A stretch of 64,000 nt of DNA, from the NCBI GenBank assembly GCA_022661535.1, contig JAKULF010000009.1, forward strand, positions 620,001-684,000, in the 5' to 3' direction. The notes under the pieces are model-generated. The model saw nothing but the letters and a program-made list of their open reading frames with translations. It made no database searches and had not been told where the DNA came from. Origin of the DNA: Eutypa lata. Taxonomy: Eukaryota; Ascomycota; Sordariomycetes; Xylariales; Diatrypaceae. Below are positions 61,321 through 64,000 of this stretch, in pieces (within the stretch, counting starts at the first letter, position 1; the number at the start of each line of letters is the position of its first letter). Made by a program: the position numbers and the translations under genes.

Positions 61321-61707
61321 GAAAGCACCACAACCCTTAAACCACCTGCATCCCTTATCATTAAGCGATCACCTATGCACAGGGACGGGTACAATTCATC
61401 GTTGTGAAGTGAAAGCTAGTCTACCTACAAGGAGCCTCCGCCTTCGCCTCCGCACAGCAGCCTTCAGGGAGACCCTGCTTGCGCGCACAACCATGGGGTC
61501 TGCGCAATAAGCTCAGACCTGTGAACAAAGCCTCAGCAAACTATATAAATCTGAGCTAGCACGTATTTAGTGAGAAGTATGATACTAACGTCAGAAGCAG
61601 TAGTCCAGACGTTCCCAGACATATGTATGTATTGCAAACAGGTAGGTCTATTGCGTAGGAAATACAATTCAAGCTTGTATACATGGGAATACACACTAAT
61701 ACGTGCA
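61321..61707. other. 3' flank of the NRPS gene
   Basis: This region has normal base composition. Short plus-strand frames show no domain. No gene is supported. Confidence 0.45.
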
Positions 61708-64000
61708 TTAACTATTGGTATGCGTCCTAAAATCATCAAGGAGCTTCAACTGGCCATTCCAAGTGGGATTGTTGACCAGATCTTGCATGCTCACATGATA
61801 TCCATTGCGCTGATAATAGCGGGAGAGTAGCATAGTAGTGACCAAGTCAGCACCGCAGGCAAACATAGAATAGTTGTCCTCTTCATCTTCATGTCTCGCC
61901 ACGTCCAGACCAACCTCGTCCCAGCCTTGCTTAACAAAAGCCCGTATATTGTTGCTAAAGCCTGCTGCGACCTCGGCAGGGGGGCTTTGCTGTGTTAGAA
62001 ACACTGCTCCCATGTACGGTGTTTCTGTGGCTCGATTGGCGGCCTGGTCGACAGGCTGTTCCAAGCATTGTGGAATATTTTCCAGTACCCTGGCGAAAGT
62101 GCTGGAGATCCAATTTGCTTGCTCCTCAGAAAACGTGCGCCGGGAATAGAGAATATCTATCACCAGATCGCCCTCTTCCTCAGATCTGTATGATCCCGTT
62201 CGAGTAGATGAAGGAGTTGCTTCGACCAGGATGTCAGCGCATCTGCCAAACTTCCCATGAGGGGTCAGTACGCAGTCTTGGTCCCCAAAATTGATGGACT
62301 GCCGCAGAGATTCGTGATTTTGATAAATGAGCATCGAGCTATATCGCGTCCACGAGGGCCAATCTGTAGTCTTTTTGATAATGGAGCGGAAGCCTTGATG
62401 CTGATGTGGGATGGCTGCGATCGCCTTCGCCTGCATCTGCTGAATCAACGCCCCAAACGTCATTTGGGTTTGCAGGAGAGCCCGAGCAGGCAAGAAGTTC
62501 AGACAGGGCCCACACACTTCGTCTATGTTAGAAAATGACGGCAGGCTGCGGTTGGCATTTGGGCAACAGAACACAACGTCTTTTCGCCCTGTCGCGCGGG
62601 AGAGCACGAGTGCCCAGGCTGCCTGAACGACGCTTGATGGCGTTCCATGGGATGTAATAACATTTTTTAGAGGTACGCGAAACTTGATGCTGTCGCAACA
62701 AAAGCTTTCTGTCACTGGAACGGACGGGGTTACAAGGTAAGTCATTGACGATCCTTCTAAAGCTTCTTTCCAGAATGCCAATGATGTCGACTTGGGGACC
62801 GAGTTGACATGGGATACCCAGTCGTGGAAACTTGGCCCTTCCCAAAGCATCTCTCCCATGTAGGCTCTCCGTAGATTTTGCAATACCATGTCCATGGAAA
62901 TGGCGTCGTAGTGGGCGTGGTGTATTTCAAGGGTGAGTTTATAACACAATCTTCTATTGTCGGAGAGTTGATTTAGATGGAAGCGAGGCAAGTGCGTATT
63001 CATGTCTGTGTGGGAGCTCACCGAGTCTTTGGTGGCTCCTTCTAGAATAACCATGTCTTTCAATGGTACATCTTTGAGTGCTACCTGGTAGAGAGTGTTG
63101 CCGTGTTGGATGAAGAAAGTCCTAAACATCCGTTGGTGTCTGATTACCGTCTCGCACGCGCTGGTGAGATGTGAGACGCTGAGACCATTCGGAGACTCAA
63201 TTGTGAACTTATTATGCCATGCCTCACCATCAAGTTCCCCTACGGCAATCATATCAGCCTGGACATCTGTCGCCTCGGCAATGCTCTCAATATTATCCGT
63301 CACAAGGTAAGGCTGTTCACGCTTCGCTATTTGGGCGAGACAAGCCGATATGAAGGAGTTAGTGCTGGCCAATTCTCTGGTAGACCGCATTTGTCTATCG
63401 AAATTAGTATTTGTTACAGCCGGCCATTGATGACGAGCTACTGCAGTCATTTCGGAGAGAACGGGGTATTTGAACACATCAGCGACTCCCAGCACGATTC
63501 CAAGTCTGCGTGCTGCATGAGACAATCGCATTGCTCGAATAGAACTTCCCCCGATATTGAAGAAGCTATCAGATGCCTTGATAGTATCTAACGGCAAGTC
63601 AAGCGCCTGAGACCAAAGTTGCCTTAGTTCAGCCTCTAGTCCTGTTATATTTTGATCTTCCTCATCAGCCATAGTTTGTTTTGCTAGTAGAAGGGGCTTG
63701 GTAAGGTTATGCGATGTTGCATTACTGGGATCGTACAAGCCCAACTCTCTTGGTGACAACGTAGCACCAATTCTTCGAAGCGATGCCCTGTCCGTCTTGC
63801 CCGAGCTCGTGAGAGGGAGCCTATCCAGGCGAACGAAAAATTGCGGTACCATATACGTAGGAAGGGCGGCAGTTAGGGTTGATCTCAACATGACGGCTTC
63901 CCTTGCAAGTGGCGGTAGTAGCTTGGACGGTGCCTCCGCCGTTTTCGGTTGCTCAAGAGCTCCGGCGGCAAAGAATACAGCTAGACACGAATCTCTGTTC
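61708..64000 (-). CDS. Non-ribosomal peptide synthetase, C-terminal part (gene continues past window end)
   Basis: The frame is open from the window end to the stop at 61,708, giving 763 visible residues without an intron. In order: the end of an adenylation domain (LPTYMVPQFFVRLDRLPLTSSGKTDRASL, split here as LPTYMVPQ and LPLTSSGKTDRASL), a thiolation domain with phosphopantetheine serine in FFNIGGSSIRAM (about residue 153), and a condensation domain with active-site HHAHYDA and the PCLNFLPAR motif. Last comes a thiolation-like tail (about 690-763) reading YSMFACGADLVTTMLLSRY, where the attachment serine is replaced by leucine. Such enzymes build small peptides on carrier domains in the cytosol. 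An A-T-C end with extra T-like unit recalls fungal siderophore or monomodular synthetases, but the product cannot be predicted from this fragment. Confidence 0.9.
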   Translation of the reverse strand, partial: NRDSCLAVFFAAGALEQPKTAEAPSKLLPPLAREAVMLRSTLTAALPTYMVPQFFVRLDRLPLTSSGKTDRASLRRIGATLSPRELGLYDPSNATSHNLTKPLLLAKQTMADEEDQNITGLEAELRQLWSQALDLPLDTIKASDSFFNIGGSSIRAMRLSHAARRLGIVLGVADVFKYPVLSEMTAVARHQWPAVTNTNFDRQMRSTRELASTNSFISACLAQIAKREQPYLVTDNIESIAEATDVQADMIAVGELDGEAWHNKFTIESPNGLSVSHLTSACETVIRHQRMFRTFFIQHGNTLYQVALKDVPLKDMVILEGATKDSVSSHTDMNTHLPRFHLNQLSDNRRLCYKLTLEIHHAHYDAISMDMVLQNLRRAYMGEMLWEGPSFHDWVSHVNSVPKSTSLAFWKEALEGSSMTYLVTPSVPVTESFCCDSIKFRVPLKNVITSHGTPSSVVQAAWALVLSRATGRKDVVFCCPNANRSLPSFSNIDEVCGPCLNFLPARALLQTQMTFGALIQQMQAKAIAAIPHQHQGFRSIIKKTTDWPSWTRYSSMLIYQNHESLRQSINFGDQDCVLTPHGKFGRCADILVEATPSSTRTGSYRSEEEGDLVIDILYSRRTFSEEQANWISSTFARVLENIPQCLEQPVDQAANRATETPYMGAVFLTQQSPPAEVAAGFSNNIRAFVKQGWDEVGLDVARHEDEEDNYSMFACGADLVTTMLLSRYYQRNGYHVSMQDLVNNPTWNGQLKLLDDFRTHTNS

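Noticed and set aside
61708..64000. NRPS as part of the Aib-peptide cluster (as producer of the peptide)
   Set aside because: It lies about 4.8 kb away across a gene-poor region, I see no CCGCGG in the DNA around it, and the visible fragment does not look like a peptaibol synthetase. No link is claimed.

Overview
The window is nuclear DNA of a filamentous ascomycete (Pezizomycotina). The evidence is the short GT/AG introns of about 50-80 bp, a fungal NLR (STAND) N-terminal domain, Zn2Cys6 and DUF3425 regulators, a non-ribosomal peptide synthetase, and a 25 kb AT-rich block in which almost all C outside CpG is gone, the signature of repeat-induced point mutation (RIP). I cannot name the species.

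Positions 1 to about 25,470 hold no intact gene. They are a graveyard of RIP-mutated repeats: three copies of one long element (one cut by the window start, one reversed, one forward), a large inverted repeat with a 19-bp tandem array in its arms, and smaller direct and tandem repeats. The euchromatic part starts abruptly at about 25,480. Its first gene is a stump of an NLR-type gene (26,272-27,033). A membrane protein of unknown function (28,631-30,037), the survivin-like chromosomal passenger protein Bir1 (31,335-34,065, minus), an orphan 631-residue protein (36,084-37,979), a bZIP-like DUF3425 regulator (38,559-39,616), a zinc alcohol dehydrogenase (40,486-41,696), an aldo/keto reductase (42,818-43,840) and a predicted pseudokinase (44,245-45,735) follow.

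From 46,267 to 56,876 five adjacent genes look like one catabolic cluster: a Dal5/allantoate-type MFS permease, a secreted proteinase K-like subtilisin, a Zn2Cys6 regulator, an M19 membrane-type dipeptidase and a 2,2-dialkylglycine decarboxylase. The last enzyme acts on 2-aminoisobutyrate (Aib), the hallmark residue of peptaibol antibiotics. The inferred scheme is: cut the peptide outside, import small peptides, hydrolyse dipeptides, and decarboxylate the freed Aib. The palindrome CCGCGG occurs in three promoter regions of this cluster (two, three and two copies) and I found it in no other intergenic region of the window. This makes it a candidate operator for the cluster's own zinc-cluster regulator. 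The whole proposal is inference from gene content and motif placement.

The right part (57,000-61,700) is gene-poor. It holds a tRNA-related element with two B-boxes, an unknown gene interrupted by two in-frame stops (or by two phase-neutral introns), and a 360-bp RIP-like island. The window ends inside an NRPS gene on the minus strand (61,708 to beyond 64,000), of which the last A-domain end, a T domain, a C domain and a T-like domain without its serine are visible.
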